Shown: piece by piece, positions 8,969 to 17,570 of the stretch
How the letters are laid out: every line of letters begins with the position of its first letter
Position numbering within the stretch: position 1 is the stretch's first letter
Assembly (NCBI RefSeq): GCF_018687955.1
Contig: NZ_CP061309.1
Span: forward strand, 558,001 to 622,000
Length of the DNA: 64,000 bases
Source: Polynucleobacter ibericus
GTDB taxonomy: Bacteria; Pseudomonadota; Gammaproteobacteria; Burkholderiales; Burkholderiaceae
Reading direction: 5' to 3'
Made by a program: the position numbers and the translations under genes
Notes under the pieces: generated by a model
What the model was told of the DNA's origin: nothing
What the model saw: only the letters and a program-made list of their open reading frames with translations
Databases searched by the model: none

Positions 8969-10384
8969 ATGAATATCCAATTTTTAGGTGCGGCAGGTGA
9001 GGTCACCGGCTCTCGCCACTTGATTAACGCCATGCTGTCTGGAAAGTCCAGACATTTCATGGTTGACTATGGCATGTTCCAAGGCGGGCGGGAAGCAACG
9101 AATAAGAATCTGGAGGTGTTGCGGTTCTCGCCAAAAGATCTTGATTTTGTAGTGTTAACGCATGCGCATATTGACCATAGTGGTTTATTGCCTCGTTTAT
9201 GTGCCCAGGGATTTAGCGGTCCTATTTACTGCACAAAATCAACCTTTGAGTTATTGAAAATTCTCTTGCTTGATAGCGCTCACTTACAGCGCGCAGATGT
9301 AGAGCGAGCTGAGAGAAAGCAAAAGGCGGGCAAGTGGCGAGGAGAAATGCCTGTTGCTTTGTATTCTCGGGAAGAGGTTGAGATGGCTCTGAACCAGTTT
9401 GAACCACTGGAATATGAGCAGTTTGTTGAACCAGCACATGGAATAGGGCTAGAGTTTCGTAATGCGGGGCATATTTTAGGTTCCGCAATCGCAGTGATCG
9501 ATATCGCTGAAGATGGGATTCAAAAAAAACGTTGTGTTTTTTCGGGTGACATTGGAATGAAGGGCAAAGTCTTAATGCCAGACCCGGATTTAATAAAAGA
9601 CGCCGACGTTATTGTGGTCGAGTCTACCTATGGCGATCGTTTGCACCGGAGCTTGCAAGATACTGAAGATGAGTTGGTAGATGTGATCTCTTCAACAATG
9701 GCTGCGCATGGTAATGTAGTAATGCCCGCTTTTGCAGTTGGGCGCACACAAGAGATACTTTTTCTCTTAATTGACTTGGTAAGAAGAGGGCGCCTCTCTC
9801 ATTTGAGTATATGGGTAGATTCGCCAATGGCTACTGCAGCAACGCACCTCACACAAAATTTTTTCTCACAATTGGATAGTCAATCACAAGCAACTTTTGA
9901 TTGGTATAAAAATAATCCCAAGGCAGTTGATCTCCGCTTTATTGCCGATGTGGAAGAATCTAAAGCACTGAATAAAGTGAAGGGCGGCGCCATCATTATT
10001 TCAGCGAGTGGCATGTGTGATGCAGGTCGTATTGTTCACCACTTAGCTAGTAATTTACCGCGTGCACAAAATGCCATTGTGATTACTGGCTTTCAGGCCT
10101 ATGGCAGTCTTGGCAGGCGTTTGGTAGATAAAGCGCAAAAAGTCCGGTTATTTGGTGAAGAAGTTCCAGTTAGAGCCTCAATACATACTATTGGTGGTTT
10201 ATCCGCTCATGCTGATCAGGCTGGGTTGTTGGATTGGCTGAGGGGATTTAAAAGAGCGCCTAACACTGTTTTTGTAGTGCATGGCGAGCCAGAATCTTCT
10301 TCAGTACTTGCCGAATGTATTAGAGATCAGTTGCATTGGAGGAATGTCATTATTCCAGAGCGCTTACATACCTACCAATGTTAA
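8969..10384 (+). CDS. Beta-CASP metallo-beta-lactamase-fold RNase (CPSF-like)
   Basis: Two-metal nuclease of the RNA-processing MBL family, 471 aa. The metal motif THAHIDHSG spans 64-72 (His65, His67, Asp69, His70); later ligands are the His in NAGHILGSA, Asp in FSGDIGMKG and the C-terminal GLSAHADQ. The beta-CASP insert follows with SASGMCDAGRIVHHL, and an RMMBL segment closes the protein (VFVVHGEPESS). Members act as endo- and/or 5'-3' exoribonucleases; the bacterial YSH1-type paralogues outside RNase J have no settled role. The stop is one base from the stop of the convergent binding-protein gene. Confidence 0.9.
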   Translation: MNIQFLGAAGEVTGSRHLINAMLSGKSRHFMVDYGMFQGGREATNKNLEVLRFSPKDLDFVVLTHAHIDHSGLLPRLCAQGFSGPIYCTKSTFELLKILLLDSAHLQRADVERAERKQKAGKWRGEMPVALYSREEVEMALNQFEPLEYEQFVEPAHGIGLEFRNAGHILGSAIAVIDIAEDGIQKKRCVFSGDIGMKGKVLMPDPDLIKDADVIVVESTYGDRLHRSLQDTEDELVDVISSTMAAHGNVVMPAFAVGRTQEILFLLIDLVRRGRLSHLSIWVDSPMATAATHLTQNFFSQLDSQSQATFDWYKNNPKAVDLRFIADVEESKALNKVKGGAIIISASGMCDAGRIVHHLASNLPRAQNAIVITGFQAYGSLGRRLVDKAQKVRLFGEEVPVRASIHTIGGLSAHADQAGLLDWLRGFKRAPNTVFVVHGEPESSSVLAECIRDQLHWRNVIIPERLHTYQC

Positions 10385-10385
10385 T

Positions 10386-11123
10386 TTATTCGGCTACTCT
10401 TGCACCTTGAATATGGTGACGCTTCATGGCGTCCGCCACAAATCCGGATTGCTTGAGTTCTGCGATGACATTACTTAAGTAGGCGGTGGTGGTTTCATAA
10501 TGCCCTCTTGCCTTTGGAATGCCAATTGCCTGGTTAATTACCATGAAGCGTCCAGGAAGCATACGTAAATCTTTATAACGCTTTGCATCACTTTCTAATT
10601 GTTGTTTAACACCTGCAGCTACATTTCCATTGCCAGACATAAAATCGTCCACTACAGCTTGGGAGCTAGCAGCACGCAAGAGGCTGGCATTTTTAATCTC
10701 TCGTGTTAGGTAAAGATCGTATGCACTGCCTTTACCAACCACGATTTCGTTACCAGCAACATCGACCTCTTCATTGGTCTGTAGTGGGGATGAGGCTTTG
10801 ACCATATAGGCCCCTTCAATCTGAATATAGGCTGGCGTATAGCTAATGTCAGCCCCGCGCACTGGATCAATTGCTACAAATACTAAGTCGATATTACCTG
10901 TCTTCACCGCATCGAGTGTTGTCGCAGCTGTTTTAAAAGGGGTAAGTTGAACAGGATATGAAATTCGCTTACCAATTTCATCCGCGATATCAATCGTGAC
11001 GCCATGTAATGTTTTGGTAGCTGGATCTTCATTGGCCAGAATAGGATTTCCTAAATTTATACCGACGCGTAAAGTGCCCGTTGGGGCAAAAGAGAGTAGA
11101 GATACGGAATCAATAGTATTCAT
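10386..11123 (-). CDS. Family 3 solute-binding protein lacking a signal peptide
   Basis: 245 aa with the SBP_bac_3 pattern: GTLRVGINLGNPILA, GVTIDIADEIGKRI, TAATTLDAVKTGNIDLVFVAIDPVRG and a C-terminal amphipathic helix. These proteins bind amino acids in the periplasm for ABC uptake or act as sensors. Here the start ATG directly precedes the domain with no hydrophobic leader, and an in-frame TAG lies five codons upstream, so no hidden signal peptide exists. No permease or ATPase is adjacent. It may be a cytosolic ligand-binding protein or one exported by another route; that is inference. Confidence 0.75.
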   Translation of the reverse strand: MNTIDSVSLLSFAPTGTLRVGINLGNPILANEDPATKTLHGVTIDIADEIGKRISYPVQLTPFKTAATTLDAVKTGNIDLVFVAIDPVRGADISYTPAYIQIEGAYMVKASSPLQTNEEVDVAGNEIVVGKGSAYDLYLTREIKNASLLRAASSQAVVDDFMSGNGNVAAGVKQQLESDAKRYKDLRMLPGRFMVINQAIGIPKARGHYETTTAYLSNVIAELKQSGFVADAMKRHHIQGARVAE

Positions 11124-11213
11124 ATGGGGGTTGCTTAGCTAATTGCAAATTGTAAAAACTCGGAAATACAAGAGTAAGGACTAGAGAGAAAAGTAGTTTC
11201 ATCAAAAGCATGA

Positions 11214-11242
11214 AACAAAAAACCGCGGCGGACCGCGGTTTT
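11214..11242 (-). terminator. Intrinsic terminator of the 67-aa membrane protein gene
   Basis: Stem AAAACCGCGG / CCGCGGTTTT with a CGGA loop; on the minus strand it is followed by a run of T residues. Confidence 0.85.
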
Positions 11243-11259
11243 CTATGCAATTGAAGTGA

Positions 11260-11463
11260 TTACTTTTTAGCGTCAGCTGCAGGGGCTGCTGCTGGAGCGG
11301 CTGGAGCAGCTGCAGGAGCATCTTTTTTAGCTTCTTCCATGTGCGCAGCTTCGGCACCATGCTTTTCGCCACCCATATCAATGTCGCCATCGCCTTTGAG
11401 GAGTAAATAGGCTGTGGCAGCTACTAGTGCCAGAACGAGAATGATAAGTGAACGGTTGCTCAT
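11260..11463 (-). CDS. Small membrane-anchored Ala/Pro-rich protein
   Basis: 67 aa: one N-terminal transmembrane helix (residues 4-22, SLIILVLALVAATAYLLL), an acidic, His/Met-containing middle (DGDIDMGGEKHGAEAAHMEEAKK), and an Ala/Pro-rich tail. GAAGGAAA precedes the ATG by about 6 nt and a strong terminator follows, so it is a stand-alone transcript. Likely a periplasm-facing anchored peptide; His/Met/Asp content could bind metal, but nothing more can be said. Confidence 0.75.
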   Translation of the reverse strand: MSNRSLIILVLALVAATAYLLLKGDGDIDMGGEKHGAEAAHMEEAKKDAPAAAPAAPAAAPAADAKK

Positions 11464-11628
11464 TGCTTTTCCTTCGATTTAGTTGAAATTAGCGCAATAT
11501 TAACTCGGGAAGGGCGCTGGGTAAATCCCAATAATCCCTAGAAGCTTATATCTGTGCTTGAACTAGGTATTAACACTTATTCAGGGCGGGAGTTAAGATG
11601 GACTTATACAGATGAATAAGGTTGCAAT

Positions 11629-12486
11629 ATGAAATCTAAGCTGCCGGCCAATAATTCGCAGACAATTACCGAGTTTTTAAATCTTCATCTGGGTCAGCTT
11701 TCAGAGGGGGACTCAGAGGACTCTTATAAGTTTGCTTTCGATGATGAAGCTTTTTTAGCTCGTCGAGAAACCATGGGTATCCGCTTTGAATTAGAGTTAC
11801 TCAAGCCCGAGGTCTTGCTTAAAGAACACGGTATTGAGCATACGATTACTGTTTTTGGCTCAACCCGTTTCGTTAGCAAGGCACAAGCCTTGGAGATGGA
11901 GAAAAATGCAAAGACTGTAGATGAGGTTGCTCTGGCAAATAAGGCGCTACTGCATAGTGAATACTACGAGTCTGCCAGGGAATTCGGATCCTTGGTTGCT
12001 CATTACAACGCAACGCAAAAACAAGCCTCCAATAAGCTTCATATCTGCACAGGTGGTGGACCTGGAATTATGGAGGCTGCTAATCGTGGTGCCTTTGAAA
12101 TGGGTGACAAGACGATTGGTTTTAATATCAGCCTTCCTAGAGAGCAGCACCCAAATCAGTACATCAGCCCTGGACTCAGTTTTCGCTTCCATTACTTCGC
12201 GCTACGTAAGATGCACTTTATGCTGCGAGCTAGGGCAATCGTTGCTTACCCAGGAGGATTTGGTTCTTTTGATGAGTTATTCGAGGTATTGACCCTGATA
12301 CAGACTAAAAAAGTACGGCCTATCCCAGTAATTTTGGTTGGCAAGCAGTATTGGCAAGAAATGGTGAACTTCAATCAGATGGTGGAGTTTGGCGTGATTG
12401 ACCAAGCGGATATGCAGAGTATTCACTTTTCAGAGACGGCTCTGGAGGCTTGGCAGCATATCCAGGATTGGTATCAGCTAGGCTAA
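11629..12486 (+). CDS. LOG-family / TIGR00730 Rossmann-fold protein
   Basis: 285 aa. Contains the LOG signature GGGPGIMEAANRGA (142-154) and PGGFGSFDELFE (208-219), where the usual PGGxGTxxE Thr is Ser. This family includes nucleoside 5'-monophosphate phosphoribohydrolases (LOG, PpnN), often misnamed lysine decarboxylase. The N-terminal extension of about 70 residues before TVFGSTRF resembles the longer variants. It most likely hydrolyses the N-glycosidic bond of a purine monophosphate in nucleotide recycling. Monocistronic, preceded by a 165-nt spacer. Confidence 0.85.
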   Translation: MKSKLPANNSQTITEFLNLHLGQLSEGDSEDSYKFAFDDEAFLARRETMGIRFELELLKPEVLLKEHGIEHTITVFGSTRFVSKAQALEMEKNAKTVDEVALANKALLHSEYYESAREFGSLVAHYNATQKQASNKLHICTGGGPGIMEAANRGAFEMGDKTIGFNISLPREQHPNQYISPGLSFRFHYFALRKMHFMLRARAIVAYPGGFGSFDELFEVLTLIQTKKVRPIPVILVGKQYWQEMVNFNQMVEFGVIDQADMQSIHFSETALEAWQHIQDWYQLG

Positions 12487-12514
12487 GAACAAGGGCAGCT
12501 GTAAAATACCGATC

Positions 12515-13027
12515 ATGCATCCGTCACAAAGCAATCTCGCTACCGCCCTTGATCTTCCAGGTTATCTTCTGGGTGGCGCCATGTTATTGATTGTCTTGGT
12601 TTTTCATGGCGTATTGTTGCTGCAGATTGCCAAGCGCTACGAAGTGAAAACTTTTTTGTATTTAGCGGAGAAGAAATATTCTGCTGTCGCTTTTTGTTTT
12701 TATATTAGCGTCTTCTATTTATTCTTGACGCATATTGCAGAAATATTGATCTGGGGACTAGCGCTATATGCCTTTAAATTACTACCTGAACTAGGTCAAA
12801 GTATTTTATTTAGTGGCAGTACATACACTGCAATGGGTTTTATGGAAGACATTCTTCCGTACGGGTGGAAAATGCTCGCCGTGATTATTGCTTTTTCAGG
12901 AATGTTTTCCTTTGCGTGGACCGCGTCAGTAATGATCTCTATGACCAAGAATTTCCGCCAGGCCTATACCAAGCTTCATATGAGAAAGCTTAATATCTCA
13001 TCTGACATCATTGATCGTTTTGAGTAG
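12515..13027 (+). CDS. Ion-channel-like membrane protein with degenerate pore motif
   Basis: 170 aa, three to four hydrophobic helices at about 15-38, 55-85 and 110-135. The segment SILFSGSTYTAMGFMEDILP followed by a glycine/serine-rich helix (AFSGMFSFAWTASVMISM) has the layout of a two-TM potassium-channel pore loop plus inner helix, but the selectivity filter TVGYGD reads TAMGFMED. It may be a non-K+ channel or an Ion_trans_2-derived protein with another job. The gene sits 28 nt after the LOG gene and 3 nt before the flavoprotein gene, so it is probably co-transcribed with them. Confidence 0.55.
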   Translation: MHPSQSNLATALDLPGYLLGGAMLLIVLVFHGVLLLQIAKRYEVKTFLYLAEKKYSAVAFCFYISVFYLFLTHIAEILIWGLALYAFKLLPELGQSILFSGSTYTAMGFMEDILPYGWKMLAVIIAFSGMFSFAWTASVMISMTKNFRQAYTKLHMRKLNISSDIIDRFE

Positions 13028-13030
13028 TGC

Positions 13031-14248
13031 ATGAGTAGAACTTGGGATGCCATCATTATTGGTGGCGGTGCAGCAGGTCTATTCTGCGCAGGAATTGCTG
13101 GTCAGTTAGGTAAAGCAGTACTCGTACTAGACCACGCGGAAGTTTTGGGTGAAAAGATTCGCATTAGCGGTGGAGGGCGCTGTAATTTCACGAATTTACA
13201 CAGCAGTCCAGCCAATTTCTTGTCCCTTAATCAGCATTTTGTTAAAAGTGCACTTGCTCGATATCCTTCATCAGAATTCATTAAGCTCGTGACGTCCCAT
13301 GGAATCGGTTACCACGAAAAACATCAGGGTCAATTATTTTGCGATGACTCGGCTAAGCAAATTATTGACATGCTCTTTTCTGAGTGCGCTAAAGGTGGCG
13401 TGAGTATTCGTCACCCGGTTAGCGTTCAATCTGTTGAGCAAGCTAGCGATCAGTGGATTATTCACACTGATGCCGGCATTGAAAAATCAAAAACAGTTGT
13501 GATGGCCACCGGTGGTTTGCCAGTTCCAGCTATTGGCGCTACTGCTTATTCTTTGGATATTGCAAAGCAGTTTGGATTAAATATTGTGGATCCTAGGCCG
13601 GCTTTAGTGCCTCTTTCATTTACTGCGGATAATTTTGGCAGTCTCAACGAATTAGCCGGCCTTAGTGTTCCCGTCAGAATTGCCTCTGGTTCTAAAGGCC
13701 ATCGTTATGGTGCCTGTAGGTTTATCGAGGATCTACTGCTGACACATAAAGGGCTGTCTGGACCTGCGGTGCTACAGGCCAGTAGTTACTGGGAGGAGGG
13801 TGAGCCCATTCATATTGATTGGCTTGGAGCACTTGAGCGCCCTGGTGGGTTTAATTGCGATGAGCTCTTTAATAATGAAGAGAATCGGTTAAAGCAGGCT
13901 GAAACAATTCTGGCCTCCGTTATGCCGCAGCGCTTGGCAAATGCATTTGCTGATCAAAAAAACTTGACGGGTCGTAAATGGGCTGAGGTATCTAAAAAAG
14001 ATCGTCAAGCCCTCAAAGAATTAATTACCAACTGGTCTGTAAAGCCAGCAGGTACCTTAGGCTGGAAAAAAGCTGAGGTGATGTTGGGTGGTGTAGATAC
14101 TAAAGAATTAGATGGGCAATCGATGATGTCGCGCAAACATCCAGGGCTATTCTTTATTGGTGAATGCGTTGATGTGACAGGCCATTTAGGTGGACATAAC
14201 TTCCAGTGGGCTTGGGCAAGCGGCTTTGCTTGCGCCCAGGCACTTTAA
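13031..14248 (+). CDS. HI0933-family NAD(P)/FAD-dependent oxidoreductase
   Basis: 405-aa flavoprotein. Dinucleotide-binding motif IIIGGGAAGLFCAGIAG at 8-24; family signature GEKIRISGGGRCNFTN at 40-55; C-terminal FIGECVDVTGHLGGHNFQWAWASG, which closes the FAD site. HI0933/YhiN proteins (related to BaiN) are cytosolic flavoproteins whose native reaction is mostly unsettled. It follows the channel-like gene by 3 nt and ends 2 nt from a convergent truncated haemoglobin gene, leaving no room for a terminator between. Confidence 0.88.
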   Translation: MSRTWDAIIIGGGAAGLFCAGIAGQLGKAVLVLDHAEVLGEKIRISGGGRCNFTNLHSSPANFLSLNQHFVKSALARYPSSEFIKLVTSHGIGYHEKHQGQLFCDDSAKQIIDMLFSECAKGGVSIRHPVSVQSVEQASDQWIIHTDAGIEKSKTVVMATGGLPVPAIGATAYSLDIAKQFGLNIVDPRPALVPLSFTADNFGSLNELAGLSVPVRIASGSKGHRYGACRFIEDLLLTHKGLSGPAVLQASSYWEEGEPIHIDWLGALERPGGFNCDELFNNEENRLKQAETILASVMPQRLANAFADQKNLTGRKWAEVSKKDRQALKELITNWSVKPAGTLGWKKAEVMLGGVDTKELDGQSMMSRKHPGLFFIGECVDVTGHLGGHNFQWAWASGFACAQAL

Positions 14249-14250
14249 GA

Positions 14251-14640
14251 CTAGTTAGGCTGATTTCTCATCCAGTCTGCAGTATTAAAAAAAGATTCCT
14301 CCAGCTGCTTAGCAGCATTTCCATCGATGCCACATTCCTTCATCGCTTGATACATGCAAGCTAACCATTGATTGCGTTCATTTAAGCCGATCTTGAAGGG
14401 TAGATGTCTTGCCCTTAGCATTGGATGGCCATATTTTGGTGAGTAGATATCCGGGCCACCCATCCATCCTGTTAGGAAGAATTTCAGTTTTTCTCTAGAG
14501 CTTGAGAGATCCTCTGGATGCATGGCGCGTAAATCATGAAAATTAGGCTCTAGTGCCATTAAATCGTAAAAACGGTCTACTAACTCATCGATTTTGTCGA
14601 TTCCGCCAATAGTGTCATAAATGGATTGTCTTTCGCTCAT
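14251..14640 (-). CDS. Group II truncated haemoglobin
   Basis: 129 aa. Shows the 2/2 globin pattern: YDTIGGIDKIDELVDRFYDLM at the A-B helices, Phe/Tyr-rich E region (LKFFLTGWMGGPDIYSPKYG), proximal histidine His79 in ARHLPFKIG, and Trp92 in helix G, which is typical of group II (TrHbO) proteins. Such proteins bind O2 or NO and take part in NO or peroxide detoxification or in oxygen delivery. AAGGGA is directly against the ATG, an unusually short spacing. Single gene, convergent with the flavoprotein gene. Confidence 0.9.
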   Translation of the reverse strand: MSERQSIYDTIGGIDKIDELVDRFYDLMALEPNFHDLRAMHPEDLSSSREKLKFFLTGWMGGPDIYSPKYGHPMLRARHLPFKIGLNERNQWLACMYQAMKECGIDGNAAKQLEESFFNTADWMRNQPN

Positions 14641-14744
14641 TCCCTTATTTTAAGGCTGTAAATCAGGGGAATTGGCAGTTTCTTTAATTCGGTATAGAGT
14701 AGTTATTAGAAACTTCACCAACCCCTAATTGATAGGAGCGCAAT

Positions 14745-15272
14745 ATGGACGCAAAAGATCTGCAAAAATGGCAACGAGAAAAGGCTAAAGAGCTTTTTGA
14801 TTATTCGCATACCCTCTTAGAAGCAGCTAAAAAATTGAGCGAGCATCATATGGCTGAGATCGAGTGGGGTATGAAAAATGCCCTAGATAGCGCCAAATCT
14901 GCCGCAAAAAATGACTTAAGTAAATTAAAAGATTTACAGGAAGAGGCCACCAAAGAGGCCGCTAAACGCGCTGCCGCATATCAGAAGAAAGTGAAATCTG
15001 TTTTAAAAGAACTCGGGGATGGCGCTGCAGATGAAACTGAGAAGCACCTCGAGAAAGTGCGCAGCTCTCTAGTAAATTGGTTAGAGGATGCTGAAAATAA
15101 AATGCCAGCACATGCAGATAAGCTCTCTAAGGTTGTTCATGAGATGTCCACTACAGGGCAAAATATGTTTAAAGAGGGGCGCCGTATTGTGAATGAGGTT
15201 GCCGAAGCTGCCGAAAAGAATATCGACAACTTAGTACACAAATCCCCGGCATCAAAAAAGAAATCTGATTAA
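14745..15272 (+). CDS. Phasin-like alpha-helical protein
   Basis: 175 aa, almost entirely charged amphipathic helix with Ala/Lys/Glu repeats and no Cys; residues 20-150 look coiled-coil. AGGAG lies 7 nt before the ATG. Composition and the LFDYSHTLLEAAKKLSEHHMAEIEWGM segment resemble phasin-family proteins that coat polyhydroxyalkanoate granules, though PHA genes are not nearby. It could instead be a nucleoid- or membrane-associated helical protein. A terminator follows. Confidence 0.5.
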   Translation: MDAKDLQKWQREKAKELFDYSHTLLEAAKKLSEHHMAEIEWGMKNALDSAKSAAKNDLSKLKDLQEEATKEAAKRAAAYQKKVKSVLKELGDGAADETEKHLEKVRSSLVNWLEDAENKMPAHADKLSKVVHEMSTTGQNMFKEGRRIVNEVAEAAEKNIDNLVHKSPASKKKSD

Positions 15273-15299
15273 ATATTCTTCTTAGTATTCAGAGTTATT

Positions 15300-15326
15300 G
15301 GCCGCCTCATTATTGGGGCGGTTTTT
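15300..15326 (+). terminator. Intrinsic terminator of the phasin-like gene
   Basis: CCGCC stem (15302-15306) pairing with GGCGG (15317-15321) followed by TTTTT. Confidence 0.75.
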
Positions 15327-15547
15327 CATTTCCAGCCTTGCAACCATAAATCGCTGTTAGTAAGATCACGCCATGCAATCTGTGTAGTCTTTTTGGAGAA
15401 GACGGCCTCGATTTCAATGAATTCTATTTTTTCACTTGGAGGTTCAGGAAGAATCACCTTGCTGACTAAAAAGTGCTTTTGTTTGGCGATTGGCTTTACT
15501 GCCGTCCATTTGGTTAGTAGCAATTTCTTCGGGCTTAAGCGATTCAT
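15326..15547 (-). CDS. TIGR02450 family Trp-rich small protein
   Basis: 73 aa. The order NRLSPKKLLLTKWTAVKP, KHFLVSKV, EAVFSKKTTQIAWRDLTNSDLWLQGWK is the TIGR02450 pattern: N-terminal N-x-x-PKKLL-x-SKWTA and a C-terminal WR-L-x-x-x-x-W-x-x-GW. The family is conserved in proteobacteria and cyanobacteria with no assigned function. Length matches the family's usual 70 or so residues. The stop abuts the terminator of the upstream convergent gene. Confidence 0.88.
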   Translation of the reverse strand: MNRLSPKKLLLTKWTAVKPIAKQKHFLVSKVILPEPPSEKIEFIEIEAVFSKKTTQIAWRDLTNSDLWLQGWK

Positions 15548-15572
15548 GATGAATTAGATGTGGACCATTTTT

Positions 15573-15890
15573 TTATAACGCGGCACATTGAAAATTTTCC
15601 CCGCTGCTGATGAGTAAGCCTGAGGAAGGTGTAAAAATCACACTGGATTGATTTGTTTGGGCTGAACATTGTCGATCAAAGAAGCTTTGGTTTCCCAAGC
15701 TACCGCAGTAATCAAACTTATCCCCCCTAAATTCCATCTGAGCTTTTCTTAGCACCATAGAGATTTTTGTTTCAGTGGGGGAGCTACAACTCCAAGTGGC
15801 ATACACCTCACGCTCACAAGCACATAGCCAAAGTACTAAAAAAATAGGGGTGATGAGATGAAGGCGGAAGGGCGCTTTGAATAAATCCAT
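15573..15890 (-). CDS. Putative lipoprotein, 105 aa, unknown
   Basis: N-terminal hydrophobic leader with a probable lipobox (LWLCAC, lipidated Cys near residue 25), then a mature domain of about 80 residues with several further Cys (TWSCSS, DYCGS, RQCSA, FQCAAL) that could form two disulfides. This suggests a small periplasmic domain tethered to the outer membrane. No family recognised. It lies 25 nt upstream of the TIGR02450 gene on the same strand. Confidence 0.55.
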   Translation of the reverse strand: MDLFKAPFRLHLITPIFLVLWLCACEREVYATWSCSSPTETKISMVLRKAQMEFRGDKFDYCGSLGNQSFFDRQCSAQTNQSSVIFTPSSGLLISSGENFQCAAL

Positions 15891-15944
15891 ACACGAAGAA
15901 TAGCGAATTATTCACTGCTTCGCTGAAGGACTTTGGTACTGAGC

Positions 15945-17534
15945 TTATAGAACCCAGAAGTGATGGGTACCATCTTTACCCAACTGCTCTACTAGACCAA
16001 ATTCCCAGTCAAGATAGGCTTGCATCGCCGCAGGATCGACGCTAGTTCCTTCGTAGGGGCGCTTATAGCGATCTAGAGGTAGTGAGGCTAAATGACTTGG
16101 TCCTTTTTCAAGCTCTAGTCCAGCTCTTATCCAAGCGGCATTACCGCCCTCTAGAACAAGGACCTCTGCTTTAATCAGGGCTTGCAGTTCTTGAGCGGCC
16201 AAGAGGCTTAATTCGCATGGTGAGCTGGTGATGACATAGCGATCTACTTGAGGAATTTTTTTCATGGCCTCACCCAGTTGAGAGCGCAATGCATACCAAC
16301 ATCCAGGGATATGACCTTTAACGTAATTGGCATGTGTGCTGAAATCAATGGCAATCGTATTGCTGTCTGTCTTCAACCAAGTTGAAACAGTCTTTGCATC
16401 TACGCTCTCAATGCTTGGAAGAATAGGTAAAGGCGCTTTCCAGGATCCTGTTTCCATGAGATCAGAGTTATTAACCCCGTCCAGCACATAAACATCCCAC
16501 GCCATTTGTGCTAACCATGAGGCTGGCATATTGGCTCTTACTCCACCGCCACTCGGATCAACTAAAACTATACGAGCGCCTCGAACTGGGGCAACCATTT
16601 CGGTTTCTTGTACAAGCTGTCCGCCTGGCACAGATCTAAAGCCAGGGAGATGACCAGCCTCATATTCTTCTGGAGTGCGTGTATCAAAGAAGTACGTGGT
16701 TCGATCGGCTTGAGCTTTCCACGCCTCTATTTGATTCAAACTAGTGCGCTTTACCCCAGCTCTATCTGCAACGCTACGAGCACGTTGCGCTGCATCTTTT
16801 TTAGTCTCTTCACCAACTTCCCGAAATTTTCTGCTTTGACCCTTATCGAGTTCTTGTCCGGCTAAAGTCCAGCCAATCGTGCCATTACGCAGAGCATTCA
16901 CTTCATTCGGAATGCCAGCATTAATGAGTGATTGCGTCCCAATAATGCTGCGGGTTCTTCCGGCACAGTTCACGATGACTTTAGTTTTAGGGTCAGGGGC
17001 TAATTCAGGTAAGCGGAGAACAAGCTCAGCGCCAGGAACACTAATGCCTGTTGGGATACTCATCGTGTTGTACTCATCAAAACGACGAACATCGACAACA
17101 ACAATATTCTCTTTGGCATCAATTAATTGCTTCACTTCTTGCGCCGAAAGAGATGGTGTATGGCGCTTAGATTCTACGTACTCACCAAAAGATTTGCTAG
17201 GAACATTGACATCTTTGAATAATTCACCACCAGCTGCTTTCCAGCCTTGAACACCACCTTCGAAAATAGACACATCGGTATAGCCAAGAGTGATTAAACG
17301 TTGCGCTGCTAATTGCGCAAATCCTTCTCCATCATCTAAGGTAACGATGGGCACACTCTTCTTTGGCAGCTTCGCGTACGCATCAATCTCCACTCTAGAT
17401 AAAGGAAGGTTTGCTGCAAAGAGTGGGTGCTCTTGCGCGTGAGGATCCTCCTCTCGCACATCTAATAAAGCAAGCTCTTCTTTATTGAGTAGCTTGTTGC
17501 GAACAAAGGAATAATTTTTTGTCTGAATGGCCAT
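15945..17534 (-). CDS. Four-domain rhodanese-like protein
   Basis: 529 aa made of four rhodanese modules at about 10-104, 125-230, 262-370 and 376-480, with a C-terminal tail. Active-site loops differ: domain 1 has Asp67 (TLDDGEGF) and domain 3 Asp326 (VDPSGGG) where the persulfide cysteine should be, whereas domain 2 has Cys190 (NCAGRTRS) and domain 4 Cys440 (SSPCELS). Thus an inactive-active-inactive-active order, as expected for two catalytic tandem rhodaneses. It likely transfers sulfane sulfur or acts in sulfur relay. AGAGG lies 5 nt before the ATG. No signal peptide, so cytosolic. Its neighbour upstream is a tctC remnant. Confidence 0.88.
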   Translation of the reverse strand: MAIQTKNYSFVRNKLLNKEELALLDVREEDPHAQEHPLFAANLPLSRVEIDAYAKLPKKSVPIVTLDDGEGFAQLAAQRLITLGYTDVSIFEGGVQGWKAAGGELFKDVNVPSKSFGEYVESKRHTPSLSAQEVKQLIDAKENIVVVDVRRFDEYNTMSIPTGISVPGAELVLRLPELAPDPKTKVIVNCAGRTRSIIGTQSLINAGIPNEVNALRNGTIGWTLAGQELDKGQSRKFREVGEETKKDAAQRARSVADRAGVKRTSLNQIEAWKAQADRTTYFFDTRTPEEYEAGHLPGFRSVPGGQLVQETEMVAPVRGARIVLVDPSGGGVRANMPASWLAQMAWDVYVLDGVNNSDLMETGSWKAPLPILPSIESVDAKTVSTWLKTDSNTIAIDFSTHANYVKGHIPGCWYALRSQLGEAMKKIPQVDRYVITSSPCELSLLAAQELQALIKAEVLVLEGGNAAWIRAGLELEKGPSHLASLPLDRYKRPYEGTSVDPAAMQAYLDWEFGLVEQLGKDGTHHFWVL

Positions 17535-17570
17535 GCTGCCTCTTAATTTGATTTTTTATTTTCTTTTAGT

